Shown here in pieces: positions 1-10,422 of a stretch of DNA of 64,000 bases. How positions within the stretch are numbered: position 1 is the first letter of the stretch; every line of letters begins with the position of its first letter. A model generated the notes under the pieces. The model was not told the origin of the DNA and made no database searches. It saw only the letters and a list, made by a program, of their open reading frames with translations. The position numbers were made by a program, and so were the translations under genes. Origin of the DNA: Gautieria morchelliformis. Taxonomy: Eukaryota; Basidiomycota; Agaricomycetes; Gomphales; Gomphaceae. The stretch is taken from positions 1 through 64,000 of the forward strand of contig WHVA01000054.1 in the NCBI GenBank assembly GCA_015179125.1, read 5' to 3'.

Positions 1-1999
1 TGTAGTATAATCAGTCTGTGGGTGCCTGTAGACGTGCCTGCTTCATGACCTTGTGTATATCTACCCATTGACCCAAATGGGCCAAACGCATGGCACCACG
101 ATAGACGCTGCGATAAAAGGCGTCAACGCCGTGCTCTCTATTACTCTAACCAAGTTGACGCTACTAGTATGGCTGCAGCCCTGGGATTGACAGGTAAGTC
201 GCCAACAATTTATCAGAACCGTTGGTAGCATGCTAACCACCCCAATCAGCGGCTATCATTGCCATTCTCCAGCTCACTGGGGCAACTATAAGTGCATGCT
301 ACAGCTATGGGAATGGCGTCAAGCACACAATGAGAGACAAGGAAAGGATAATTGATCAGCTGTTTGGACTCCAAAAAGTGCTCCGCACTATTCATCAACT
401 AGTAGAAGATGATGAGACAGTAGCCGCCTCCCGTTTGCCGGTTTTGAACGAGGTGATTCCTCGTTGCTGTGCCGAGCTGAGTAGTCTCAATTTGAAGCTG
501 GAAAGAGACCTTGGACACAAAGGCCGCATACAGGCATTCATCTGGCCCCTAAAGGAGAGCGAGGTCAACAAGACTCTCGAAAAGCTAGCCAAGCTCCAAT
601 ATTTGTTGACTACGGCGATGGACGTAGATCAGACGTATGTTACCGCAGCTATGTTTGATATGATTCTGACCTTCTCTGCAGATGCTTGACACTGAAGATA
701 GATAGTGGGGTCGAAGCCTTGCAGGAACAGGGTGCCAAGAATAGCCAGTTAATACAGGATATGAAAAGCGGCGTCCAGGCCTTGCAGGAAACGACTACTG
801 CAATCAGTGGGGCTATGGAACAGACCAAACAGTGTACGTCGCATATCGCCAGGGTGGGTCATTGATTCGGAGGACTTTGTTATGCAGAAGAACATCGTCA
901 GAAGATCTATAATTGGTTGGCAGCTCCTGACCACGAATCAAAGCATAGGAATGCCCGTAACGTCCGACAGAAGGCAACCGGTTCATGGTTCGTGGGGGGA
1001 GAACATTTCCAGGAATGGCGAGTGGCCCCTCATTCATTCCTTTGGCTCCACGGTATACGTGAGTCAGATAAACTGCATTATTGTGCTTTTCGCTGATGGA
1101 GGGTCACAGCTGGCGTGGGAAAGACGATCCTTTGGTATGTGTATCACATTTGCCATGATATCCACCCTATCTAAAAAATGAATGTGTTGAGCTCAACCAC
1201 CATTGACGAACTTTCATTTCACTGTCGTTCTGACCCCTCCCTCGCAATAGCGTTTTTCTATTTTGACTTTAACAACAATGACACCCTTCCAAATGCTGTG
1301 CTTCCATCTCTGATCAAGCAATTGTCTCTACCCGCAAACACTTTCCATGCCCTGGAGTCTTTATTTGCTCTGAACGAGCATGGTGGTGTGCACCGAGCCC
1401 CAGGTCAAGAGGAGCTAATGAACACTTTAAAGTCAATCATCAAGGGCTACCAGACAGTGTATATCATATTTGATGCCCTTGATGAATTCCCGGAACGATC
1501 TAGGTTTCTGAAAGTGATCGAAGAAATCAATGACTGGAAGTTCAACACATTGCACTTGATGGCAACGAGTCAGAAAGAGCGGGACATCGAAGAAACACTG
1601 GGTGGCTTGATTTCACATGAGGTTTACATGCATGAGAGTCTTGTGGCCGGAGACATCCAAGTTCACAAGTTCATGTCTCCAAGACACTTGATGATGATAA
1701 AAGGTTCAGGATATGCTCAGCAGAGGAGAAAGAGATGGTGAAGACTACCTTGATTAATGGTGCACATGGAATGTAAGTAGTCATGTGGTGATTTTGGCGG
1801 GATGCTCTGCGCTTTCTGCAGTGGTTGGCTTTTTCTTTCGGCACTTTATCAACAGATCAAGCCGTGGAAGTGATCGCTACAGATCCTGATGCAGATGATG
1901 GACCTCTATTTGACCAATGCCAGCGGCTTCGGGATCCATGAGATATTCTGACCATATGTTTGAGTCTTGTCACCATTACATTTCCAGCAAACAGCAACT

Positions 2000-2150
2000 C
2001 TGTGGGGAACAACTCGGAGGACAACTACAATGATGACAACTATGGAGAGGACAATGACTATGAGGGCAACAGCAATGAGGACAACTATGATGATGACAAC
2101 TGCGGAGAGGATAATGACTACAAGGGCAACAGCATTGAGGGCAGTATTGA
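2000..2150 (+). repeat. Acidic D/N/E-rich tandem repeat in NLR copy 1
   Basis: A degenerate unit encoding roughly NEDNYDDDNYGEDNDYEG is repeated in frame before the LAHFSVREYL segment. The second NLR copy (about 48690-48760) has fewer units, so the tract length varies between the duplicates. Confidence 0.7.
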
Positions 2151-2370
2151 CCTCTATGATGAAGGGGGACTCTTCACCGAAGCAGGAGAGATCAGACTGG
2201 CACACTTTTCCGTGCGAGAATATCTGACCTCAGAACACCTTTGGACAAGCACAACTGCAATTTCACGTTACTATTTTAATGAAAAGATGGCACATGTATT
2301 CATTGCCAAGACATGTCTGGCATACCTGCTGCGGTTTGACGGTGCAAACAGGAGTCCAGCCATGTCTTAT

Positions 2371-2893
2371 GGAGGGTGATCATATCTTTCTAGGACGTGT
2401 ATGTATTTTCATTCTACTTTTAACTCATAATATAAAGAAAAGCTCATAATTGGGATATGAATAGAAAGTATATTTTACATTTTATAAAACAGAAATAAAT
2501 AATTCTCCTTTTGTCCCTCCCCGAGCGGTGGCTCCGCCGACGAGAAATCTGTATATTTGGGTTTCTACCAACTTTTAATATAATCCATATTGGTGTTACT
2601 ATATAATTAGTACTATACCCTGCCATACATATCATATTATATATACATATATTCTATATTGTATATCCTCCTTTTATCTATTCTAAGTGTCTATCAATCT
2701 CCAGTCTCTTACTATAATATTCTAATGTATCTTTTCAACCGAGATGAACATACTCATACAGAAGTTTTATATGCATTAGTGTTGCTCTATAAATCTGATA
2801 TAATAATATTCTTATATATTAGAAATAGTAGTTTTGAAATATATACTATGTAGGTTCTTATCTCGTAGTACATAGACTTTATGAATAACCTCC
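2371..2893. mobile_element. Candidate MITE inserted in NLR copy 1
   Basis: The second NLR copy reads straight through this point (catgtcctatccactatc). Copy 1 instead has 523 bp of AT-rich DNA between TAT (2368-2370) and TAT (2894-2896). The ends form an imperfect inverted repeat: GGAGGGTGATCATA at the left against GGAGGTTATTCATA on the opposite strand at the right. There is no coding potential. The superfamily is not clear from a 3-bp duplication alone. Confidence 0.55.
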
Positions 2894-3079
2894 TATCCAC
2901 TATCTTTCCATGCCACATATAACTGGATGGATCATGCTGGGTGGGATCCAGCTGGCAACTGGGATGATCTACATAGACTGATTATGATGCTCTTGGAGCC
3001 CACAAGTGGTGTTTACATCAACATGGCATTACAATCTGTTTGATATAAAAGCAGTGCTTAGGAATCCTCTTTGCATTGC

Positions 3080-4325
3080 AGCTCAGACTGGGTTGGAACG
3101 AGTGTGCCAACATCTGTTGAAGAAAGGATCTGACATGAATGCACCTGGAGGATGCTATGGCACAGCACTGCAGGTGGTGGCATTACGGGGCCATGGTAGC
3201 ATTGTCCAGTTACTCCTAGAGAAGGGTGCGGCTGTGAATGCTTGCGGAGGGAAGTATGGAAGTGCACTGCAGACAGCGGCATCACGGGGTCATGATACAA
3301 TTGTTCAGCTGCTCATAGAGAAGGGTGCGGATGTGAATGCTTGTGGAGGGGAGTATGGAAGTGCACTGCAGACAGCGGCATCACAGGGTCATGATACAAT
3401 TGTTCAGCTGCTCATAGAGAAGGGCGCAGATGTGAATGCTCATGGAGGACTGTATGGGAGTGCATTGCGGACAGCAGTGATAGAGGGTCATGATATGACT
3501 GTCCAGTTGCTCATAGAGAAGGGAGTGGATGTGAATGCACAGGGAGGACACTATGGAAGTGCACTGCAGGCAGCAGCATTGTTGTGTCATGATGCAACTG
3601 TCCAGTTTCTCATAGAGAAGGGCGCAGATGTGAATGTGCAGGGAGGATCCTATGGAAGTGCACTGCACTCGGCGGCATTGCTGGGTCATGATACAATTGT
3701 TCAGCTGCTCATAGAGAACGGTGCAGACATGAATGCTCATGGAGAGCATGGGAGTGCGCTGCAGGCAGCGGCAAGACAGGATCTTGAGACAACTGTCTGG
3801 TTGCTCATAGAGAAGGGTGCAGACATGAATGTGCAGGGAGGACACTATGGAAGTGCACTGCAGACAGCAGCATTGTGGTGTCATGATGCGACTGTCCGGT
3901 TGCTCATAGAGAAGGATGCAGATGTGAATGCTCATGTAGGGGAGTATGGGAGTGCACTGCAGGCGGCGGCATCGCAGGGTCATGATAGGACTGTCTGGTT
4001 GCTCATAGAAAAGGGCGCAAAGCTGAATGCTCATGGAGGAGAGTATGGGAGTGCACTGCAGGTGGCAGCATTGGAGGTAATGATAGGACTGTCCAGTTGC
4101 TCATAGAGAAGGGTGCCAATGTGAATGCTCATGGAGGAGAGTACGGGAGTGCACTACAGATGGCAGCATCACAGGGTCATGATACAACTGTCAGGTTGTT
4201 CATAGAGAAGGGTGCAGATGTGAATGCTCATGGAGGAGAGTATAGAAGTGCACTGCAGGTGGCAGTATCAGAGGGTAATGATATGACTGTCCAGTTGCAC
4301 ATAGAGAAGGGCACAGACACACAGA
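3080..4325 (+). repeat. Ankyrin repeat array, NLR copy 1
   Basis: About 12-13 ankyrin units of 33 residues (99 bp) run in tandem. Each is close to GADVNAHGGEYGSALQAAAS followed by QGHDTTVQLLIEK. Units are nearly identical at the DNA level, which suggests recent duplication or gene conversion. One unit has lost a base near 4076, which moves the last two units to another frame. Confidence 0.9.
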
Positions 4326-4330
4326 CATGA

Positions 4331-5644
4331 ATGCTCATGGAGGAGAGTATGGGAGTGTGTTATAATGGTTGAAATGCACAAATTATCCCACACCCATGGT
4401 GGAATCAAAAAATCCTGATTGCGCGGCATTGCATAATTCCTCGTTTTGCGCTTGCCAGAACAACCTTCATTAGTAGTGAGCAGTCAAATACAAACAAGAT
4501 CCCGGCATACCTGCTCAGCAGAATTTCAAATTAGAAGTGCATTATCTAGGGATGCTCTTGAATGGTTAAACAGTCCCTCAGGTGCTGGACCAGTTATAGT
4601 TTCAGAGACAACAACAGTTGCCTTGCATTGCTATACTTAGGCATGTAAAAGTGTTGGACTCAGGAAACGGTTGCTCATCGCACTCGGAGCACCGCAGCCT
4701 CCAAGTCCGGTCCCGCTAGAAACCTCACAGGTCTCCACCTTTGCATCTCGTTGCTTGACAAGCCTCAAGTGTCAGGAATACACGGACACCCATCTTCAAG
4801 GTCATCACACTTCAGGAAAGGGGGGCAGAAGGCTCAACGAATGCTGTGCTAGGTCCACGCGCTTGGATGGCACTGGGACGGCCGTGTTCCTGTGTCAGTG
4901 GTGAGATCAAAATATAATGAGACTATCGCCTGATATGTTCAAATTCCTGTCGTCCGATAGTACAGAGTATATTGCAGGTTCGTCTAGAGGCACTTCTTTT
5001 GTTTTTTTTTTTTCTTTTGTCCAGGGGAGGTAAATGACTGAAAGAGGATGTGACAGAGGGAGACTATATACACTTAGTGCTTACCGCTTCCTGTAAAGAA
5101 GTTTTGCTAGCTTGACAAAGTTCCCGCCAGCCCCCAAGACCAATTCGTTCATCCTGTCCCCTCGTAATGTTGTCGGGCGCACACTTGTCAACACAGTACT
5201 CGCAACGACAGAAAGCAGACTAGCATCTGGACCACACATTCGTCCTTAATCCATAAAGCACCTTCATCCCTGGGCAACAATACAAGCTCATCCTCGGGGT
5301 GGATATACAGTAATCAGCGCAGAGTTGACAATGCGTTACCGTAGCTAGATGGGCGGCACCGGTTGCATGGCGCCTGGTGGGTCGGACGATGATGGGGTTG
5401 TGCAGGTTGTGCTGGAGGAGGGAGCGGCACCAGGCCGGAAGACGATGTGGCCGCGTCGTGTCGAGGACGTCGTGGGATGGTTACTAACGCTGCGCGAAGC
5501 TCATTGGAGGAAGGATGACTCGGAGTGATAGGTCGACCTAGCACACTTGAGCAAGCTAGTGCGAGTCATCGAAACAGAGTGAAGACGAAGCTAGGACTGT
5601 AGGTGGCAGCAGTGCGTCGCGTCGTGGTCGGTGTAGATGGTTAT
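4331..5644. repeat. Non-coding tail of the NLR duplication, copy 1
   Basis: This stretch matches 50521-50814 plus 53161-53994, with about 140 bp more around 5130-5270. It contains the unoccupied CCTTG site (4621-4625) at which the Copia-derived unit is inserted in the second copy. No gene is recognised. The match stops at GGTTAT (5639-5644), where the Ty3 fragment begins. Confidence 0.75.
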
Positions 5645-6055
5645 TGTCAGGGGACACCCTGTTTTCCATTTCCAGTTCCGACACCACACCCAGTTCCGAC
5701 TCCATTTCCGACTCCGCTTCCGGTTCCGATTCCATCTCCGCCTCCGCTTTCGGAAATGATTCCGCTTCTGGGAGAACTTCCACCAGTTCTGTTCGCCTCG
5801 CCAGTTCCACTCCAATTTCCAACTTCCACTCTCGGAACAGTGTCGGAAATCAAGCGACTCGCGTAATAGGTGGCATCAAGGGTCGATCAAGGGTCAGGGT
5901 GGTCAGGGAGATGCAGGGTTGATGGCGGGTGCCAAGTGTTGTCCCTGGCTGCGCAGCGTAGTATAATACGGGCTCGCTGAGATTGGGGGTCCGGTGAGAA
6001 TCCCCTCTCTTGTATACTCTATTCATTTATACATACTTTGGATTTCCCCTTGTCA
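5645..6055 (+). repeat. 5' LTR of the Ty3 fragment
   Basis: It starts TGTCAGGGGA and ends TTTCCCCTTGTCA, so it is bounded by TG and CA with partly inverted ends. It lies directly upstream of gag. The inner part is rich in TTCCGAYTCC-like motifs. The right boundary is inferred from the terminal motif only, because no partner LTR is present. Confidence 0.5.
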
Positions 6056-6091
6056 GTTGTGTGGTAGTGTGATCTCCACAACCGGCCAGGG

Positions 6092-7354
6092 TTGCCCTTA
6101 CAGCAGAAAAGTCTCTCCCCTAGAGGACCGGCAGTTGTACTGCGCGTTGCATTCGCCATAGGTGCGTTCGGAATCGGAGACAGCGACTCGGAGATCGCGA
6201 CCTCTTCCGCACACACAGCGTATGACAGCCCCTCTTCTTACGTTGAGCTCCCAACCCCAGAAATCCCATCCCATATTTCTCCTTCCGACATGGATCCGGA
6301 CGATCGTCTTCGGAATATGGAGGAGGAACTGACGCGGAACCGGATGAAGACCGACGCGATTGAAACAGCCTTACAAGAGATTTTGGCTAAGTTAGATATT
6401 CCACAAAGTGGTGGAAATGAAATGCTGGACAATCCGGATTTCGGAAAAGCGGGAGTAGCGGAAGAGAGGGTCTCCGCGAAGTTAGCAAAGGTCAAACCCG
6501 CAACTCCGGCGGACTTTGACGGAGATTGGGAGAAGGGACGCGCATTCTTCAACACATGCAGCATCTACTTCGCAATTGTCGGAGACCTCTTTCCGAGCGA
6601 CCAGGCTCGGATTCACTGGGCATTGTCTGACCAGTTCTGCCCGAAAAATGAGCAGCTCACAGCCCTTACGAAGCTCGAGGGGACCAGCTGGTACCAGGCC
6701 AAGGATCCGGTCGATGACTACATCGATCGCTTCCAGGAGCTCATCGACCTTGCGGAGTATGACGACGACAAGACGATCGTCATCAAATTCCGACGAGGAC
6801 TTGATCCGACACTCCAGAACCAAGTCGCGCTGCTTGGGGATGGAGCTCCGGATTTCGATGACCCGGAAGGGTGGTACCAAGCTGCGCAGAGGGTGTCCCG
6901 GAACAGGGAAGCAAATGAGGCCTTCGTGGAGACGAGCCGGAACATGACATGCAGTTCCACTCGTCCTACTCCACCTGTGCCAAAACCCGGAAGCGCATTC
7001 ATTCCCACGCGGAAAATATTTCCGACACTTGCTCCGCCTGCTCCTATTAGGAACCATAGCCCTCCTCCCTCAAAGAGTGGCCCTGCCCCGATGGATGTTG
7101 ACCGCATGCGCGGAAAAGGCCACGGAACTATCACCTGCTTCCGATGTCGACAACCAGGCCACTATGCTCGCGAGTGCCCCCAAGCCTTTGATATCCGGCT
7201 TATGACCACAGAGGAGAAACTTGAGCTCCTTCCAGAGTTCCTCACACTCGCAGACATAAGCGGAGTGCCCACTGCGGAAGGAATTTCCGAAAATGCGGAA
7301 CATGGTGCATCGGAAGCGGAAGATGCGTCGGATTTTGTGATGCGCAGCAGGTGA
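6092..7354 (+). CDS. Retrotransposon gag (Ty3 type, CCHC knuckle)
   Basis: Gag is the structural protein that packages retrotransposon RNA. The frame is open for 420 codons; the more likely start is ATG at 6290 (MDPDDRLRNMEEELTRNRMK). The capsid-like region includes the conserved CPKNEQLTALTKLEGTSWYQ and FRRGLDPTLQNQ. A zinc knuckle CFRCRQPGHYARECP lies at 7137-7181. Immediately before CPKNEQ the protein jumps from IHWALS to DQF, where related gags usually carry about 30 more residues (recalled from the family), so an in-frame deletion is likely. The frame ends at TGA without a protease. It is intact as an ORF, but no pol follows. Confidence 0.85.
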   Translation: MPLQQKSLSPRGPAVVLRVAFAIGAFGIGDSDSEIATSSAHTAYDSPSSYVELPTPEIPSHISPSDMDPDDRLRNMEEELTRNRMKTDAIETALQEILAKLDIPQSGGNEMLDNPDFGKAGVAEERVSAKLAKVKPATPADFDGDWEKGRAFFNTCSIYFAIVGDLFPSDQARIHWALSDQFCPKNEQLTALTKLEGTSWYQAKDPVDDYIDRFQELIDLAEYDDDKTIVIKFRRGLDPTLQNQVALLGDGAPDFDDPEGWYQAAQRVSRNREANEAFVETSRNMTCSSTRPTPPVPKPGSAFIPTRKIFPTLAPPAPIRNHSPPPSKSGPAPMDVDRMRGKGHGTITCFRCRQPGHYARECPQAFDIRLMTTEEKLELLPEFLTLADISGVPTAEGISENAEHGASEAEDASDFVMRSR

Positions 7355-7461
7355 GATGTGTGCCCCTGCTGCCTGTACATAACCGGTTTGCCTGTCTTGA
7401 AGTAGAGAATGAAAAGCCCCCACTCCCCTCACTTCGTAGAGACCCACTAATCGTATCGTAA

Positions 7462-8023
7462 CAGTTGGCTCTCGTGAAAAGGTGCATGTTTTGCACTTTG
7501 TCCCACAAGGGTGGTGCCTGTTAAAGTCGCCGACCCAAACCATTCCCTCCGTGCCGTGTCTTCGGTTCTCGCTCCTCACGGCTCTGTCCTGTAGAAATTT
7601 CCATGTTGTTCTCCATGTTGTTCTCAAACTGTCTGAGTATGTGCAATCACAGTATAGGTTTAAGAGGAGTACGTTACCCATGTTTGTCTTTATCTCTATT
7701 CCTGTTACATCCGGCAATCCTATGTCCACTGCTCCCCATGCGCTCGTGGCTATTCTCTTGTTCACCAGTATCATCAATCTCATTCTCTTTTCTTTCTCTT
7801 GGTAATGGGTTTTTGGGTATACCGAATGCCAGCTACTTGTCGCCCTGGCGTTGCCCAAGAAATCAATGTAGGGTTCCTGTATCACTAGAATGTCATAGCA
7901 GTTGGGTGAGCACTTAGCTAGTAGATCAGCTGTGGCAGTGAGTTGACGTTCTGTTGTCGCATTCTCAAGTTTTTTATTTGGTTGTTTTCTTTGTTCATTC
8001 GCGGCGCGGGTTGCTGTCCTCAT
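7462..8023 (-). pseudogene. LINE ORF2, endonuclease part only
   Basis: This is the start of the LINE polyprotein. An APE-type endonuclease domain is visible as CYDILVIQEPYID, VLLLNLYCDCTYSDS and VWVGDFNRHHP, followed after a frame change (near 7508) by MWDKVQNMHLFTRAN. It then runs into unrelated sequence at 7462, so the reverse transcriptase is absent. The start MRTATRAANEQRK overlaps the end of ORF1, a common LINE arrangement. Confidence 0.8.
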
Positions 8024-10256
8024 TCTCTCTTGTTTGCGTCTGCTCTCGGTTGTTCACGAAGTCATATTCATCTAGGCGCCTTTGTTGAATCTCTCCTTCC
8101 TCTCTCGCTGTCCACCCTTGGTCTCTGTGGCCTATCTGAGGGTTCGCCGCTCTCCTTCCTCCCCGCTCACTCCTTCCCTGCTCGTTCTGTCCTCTGCCCT
8201 CCCTCGTTTCTGGCTCTGCTGCCCGTCTTCCCCTGTCCAATTGCATGCCAACTCTTTTGAAGAGGTCTCCAGTGTCCTCTACCTCGTCTTGAGCTCCCTG
8301 TTGCTCCCATGTCCACGGGTTCTCATTGGGGAAATATTTGTACGTATGCTCTGGGTCTGTTTTCTCCATTGCTTGACAAGCCTCTACGAACTTCGGACAT
8401 GTTCTGTCCCACGAGGTGTGCCCATGCGTGTCGCAACTAACACACTTGAATTTTCTCGGGTCGGTTTCCTCGCATTCCGCTGTTCTATGTCCTCCCCCAC
8501 ATGTGCCGCACTTGTCAGCACTGTTGCATTCTGTGGCGATATGGCACGCATTGTATTTCTGGCACTTGAGGCAGCGCCACGGCTCTCTCTTCAGTCTTCT
8601 TGCCCAGGTGCATTTTCCTGCTATGATTATCCCGTCTCTAATGCTTTGGTTTGCTGATTGTGTTGGCGAATTTTGCTATTATGTGTGCTGATCTTTGTCC
8701 TGCGGTCCTTCTGTGGACTGGTTTTATCCATCGAGTTGCTAGAAGGGACTCCGCAGGCAGTCTCGAATCGCGCTCTATCTTCCTAAGCTCTGAAAGGGCG
8801 TCTGGTGAGTGACTCAATGGGACATATTCTACTATCACCGATAATGCCTGGTCGTTTATCACTGCTGTGCCACTGAATTTGCTGAGGAACGTTCGCCTGT
8901 TTGCCTGGACCCATTTCACCGCTTCTGCAGTGTCTAATTCCACCATTCACTAGTCTCTTGGCGCTGATGAACACTATGTCGTTGAGGTCATGGTCTTCCC
9001 CCAGCTGGTCTATAGCTTCATTTGCCTTCATGACCAATTCTTGCTCTGTCAAGTCTTTGAGCGTGTCTTGCTCTCCTTGCAGGTCTCTATCTATTAGTAT
9101 CTGACATTCTCTTGCCTTTGCTTTTGCTAGGTTGTTCGGGTGTGACAACGGTACGTTTCCCTTTAGTGCCACCGCATAGCTCATTTCCCCAGCCCCAGTG
9201 TCTGTCCTCCACTGCCCCCGCCAGTCTATGTTGCCGACGTGCTCCACGATATTGTTGGTGTCCTCTGCTGTCTGTTTGGCTATTATAGTCGCATCCCTTG
9301 CTGTGTCTGTCGCCGCTTCGATTTTTTTGATTATCGGGCTAAGACTTTTTTCGACGTGTTACGGGACCGCTGCCGCTACGTTCTTCGCCGCCTCCTCCAT
9401 CATCAATATTGCCACCACTCTTATTCCTTCCTGCAGCATCTTTCCATTAGCGTTGTGTGTGTTATTTAAGGAGGAAGAAAACATTTCAGTCAGGACAATC
9501 TATTTTGTTATCAATCATTCTCACCTTTCACCATATTTCTTGTCATTCCGAGAACCATTCCGAGCCGAGAATTATTCTGAGTCGAGTCGAGTCGAGGCGC
9601 ACATATGCGTATCATTTCCCACATATTATCGAGTCAAGTCCTTGTCCTATATGCCTGACATCATATTTGACATCATCTGTCCAGGAATTAGCCATTTAGG
9701 GGTCATAGCATCATACTTGACATCATCTTGACCCTAACTCTTAGCCCCATTATTTTTCACATGACTATCTACTCCTATTGTGTATTGTTTAAATACTTGG
9801 ACTCTAGATACGAATAAATCAGCGACTTAACAATCTTTTTCCCTAGAGCTTCGAGTTATAAGCTTCTTTGGACCATTATTGTTTCCTCAACTCTTATTGC
9901 ACTAAGAACATTGCTTAATTCTAGAACTCTAAGAACACTGCTTTTATCTCTCACCAGAACACTGCTTGAGCTCTCTATCATATTATTAACCACTCGACTC
10001 CAACCCCTTAAGTTGATTTATATTAGTGCGCGAGTGAGAGCAGAGAGTAACTTAGCTGTTCCACTGACAGCTGGTCGTCCTTTGCTAGGTATCCGTGCTT
10101 GTCAAGGTAATTCCTCGCCTGTTCTCTGGTGTGCGCTGCTTCCGTCGCTTCTGTCAGGAGCTCGAGTGTAGTTCTGCTGTTCGGAGGGTGTTGGTTGCCC
10201 GATCTCATCCGACTCTGTGACGTGGCGGGCGTTTGGGCGTCGACCCTCAGCGGCAT
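7995..10256 (-). pseudogene. LINE ORF1 (nucleic-acid-binding, CCHC), broken
   Basis: The N-terminus (10256-10023) contains DKHGYLAKDDQLSVEQLSY, matching RNGYLAKDDQPSMEQLSY in the LINE at 54.5 kb. The frame is then interrupted by about 560 bp of other sequence and resumes near 9460 at MLQEGIRVVAILM. Frameshifts lie near 8945 and 8665, and there is a stop in the AVP*HVEK region. The C-terminal third keeps three zinc knuckles (CLKCQKYNACHIATEC, CGTCGGGHRTAEC, CVSCDTHGHTSWDRTC) and an E/R-rich tail. The protein would bind element RNA. Its end overlaps the start of ORF2 by 29 nt. Confidence 0.8.
9465..10030. other. Unclassified insertion inside LINE ORF1
   Basis: Alignment by eye to the LINE at 54.7 kb shows ORF1 interrupted between SLAH (about 10025) and NANGKMLQEG (about 9460). 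The inserted DNA is AT-rich with no recognisable coding frame. I could not find a convincing TSD or terminal repeat, so exact ends are uncertain; a degraded solo LTR or MITE is possible. Confidence 0.5.
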
Positions 10257-10422
10257 CGCTTTTTGTTTTGCTTCTTTTCGTAGAAGCTATAGTTGTACTG
10301 CTGGCTACCGTCAGCAGTACTCTATAGTGGTATATACGAGCTGTGTGTTTGAGAAAAGAGTTTTGGAGTATTATGGTGGTGGTGGTATGCGTGAGAAAGT
10401 TTTTTTTGGTACACCATTTATA

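Larger units (their letters stand above)
169..4330 (+). pseudogene. NACHT-ankyrin STAND (NLR-like) gene, copy 1, broken
   Basis: Fungal STAND ATPases act as intracellular sensors. Reading with introns 194-249, 635-681, 834-887, 1059-1109 and 1135-1191 gives a continuous protein. It starts MAAALGLTAAIIAILQLTG (start at 169, the same as in the second copy) with a helical N-terminal domain like the fungal STAND N-domain. A NACHT domain follows, with Walker A HGIPGVGKT split by the 1059-1109 intron and Walker B-like FDALDE near 1470. Then come an LAHFSVREYL segment and ankyrin repeats. Lesions: T at 833 makes a TAA across the intron 834-887 junction; an 8-bp tandem duplication (CAAGTTCA, about 1660) shifts the frame; about 160 bp of the post-NACHT region are missing near 1795 relative to the second copy; 523 bp are inserted at 2371; a 1-bp loss shifts the frame near 4076. 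Family assignment is firm; loss of function is inferred from the lesions. Confidence 0.85.
5645..7461 (+). mobile_element. Ty3-type retrotransposon fragment (5' LTR and gag only)
   Basis: The duplicated flank breaks exactly where TGTCAGGGGACACC starts. An LTR-like stretch is followed by a gag frame, and the homology to gag ends shortly before 7461, where LINE sequence begins. No protease, RT, integrase or second LTR is present, so this is a truncated copy. The right junction (ending TCGTATCGTAACA) resembles an LTR terminus, but I cannot assign it. Confidence 0.65.
7462..10413 (-). mobile_element. LINE (non-LTR retrotransposon), 5' half
   Basis: On the minus strand this holds a 5' UTR, ORF1 and the start of ORF2. 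The 5' end near 10413 (AAAACTTTCTCACGC) matches the 5' end of the LINE at 54361, and it sits inside GH3 sequence just after AAATGGT. The element stops at 7462 in the middle of the endonuclease domain, where the Ty3 fragment begins, so RT, RNase H and the 3' end are missing here. Confidence 0.8.

Noticed and set aside
1906-2205. Minus-strand hydrophobic frame resembling a membrane protein
   Set aside because: It is antisense to the acidic GAT/AAT/GAC repeat of the NLR gene; poly-Val/Ile arises from that composition.
3381-4034. Long minus-strand frame across the ankyrin array
   Set aside because: It is a consequence of the 99-bp periodic sequence on the other strand and has repetitive, unprotein-like composition.
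3080-4325. CRISPR-like regular repeats
   Set aside because: The 99-bp units are coding ankyrin repeats without spacers, and the organism is a fungus.
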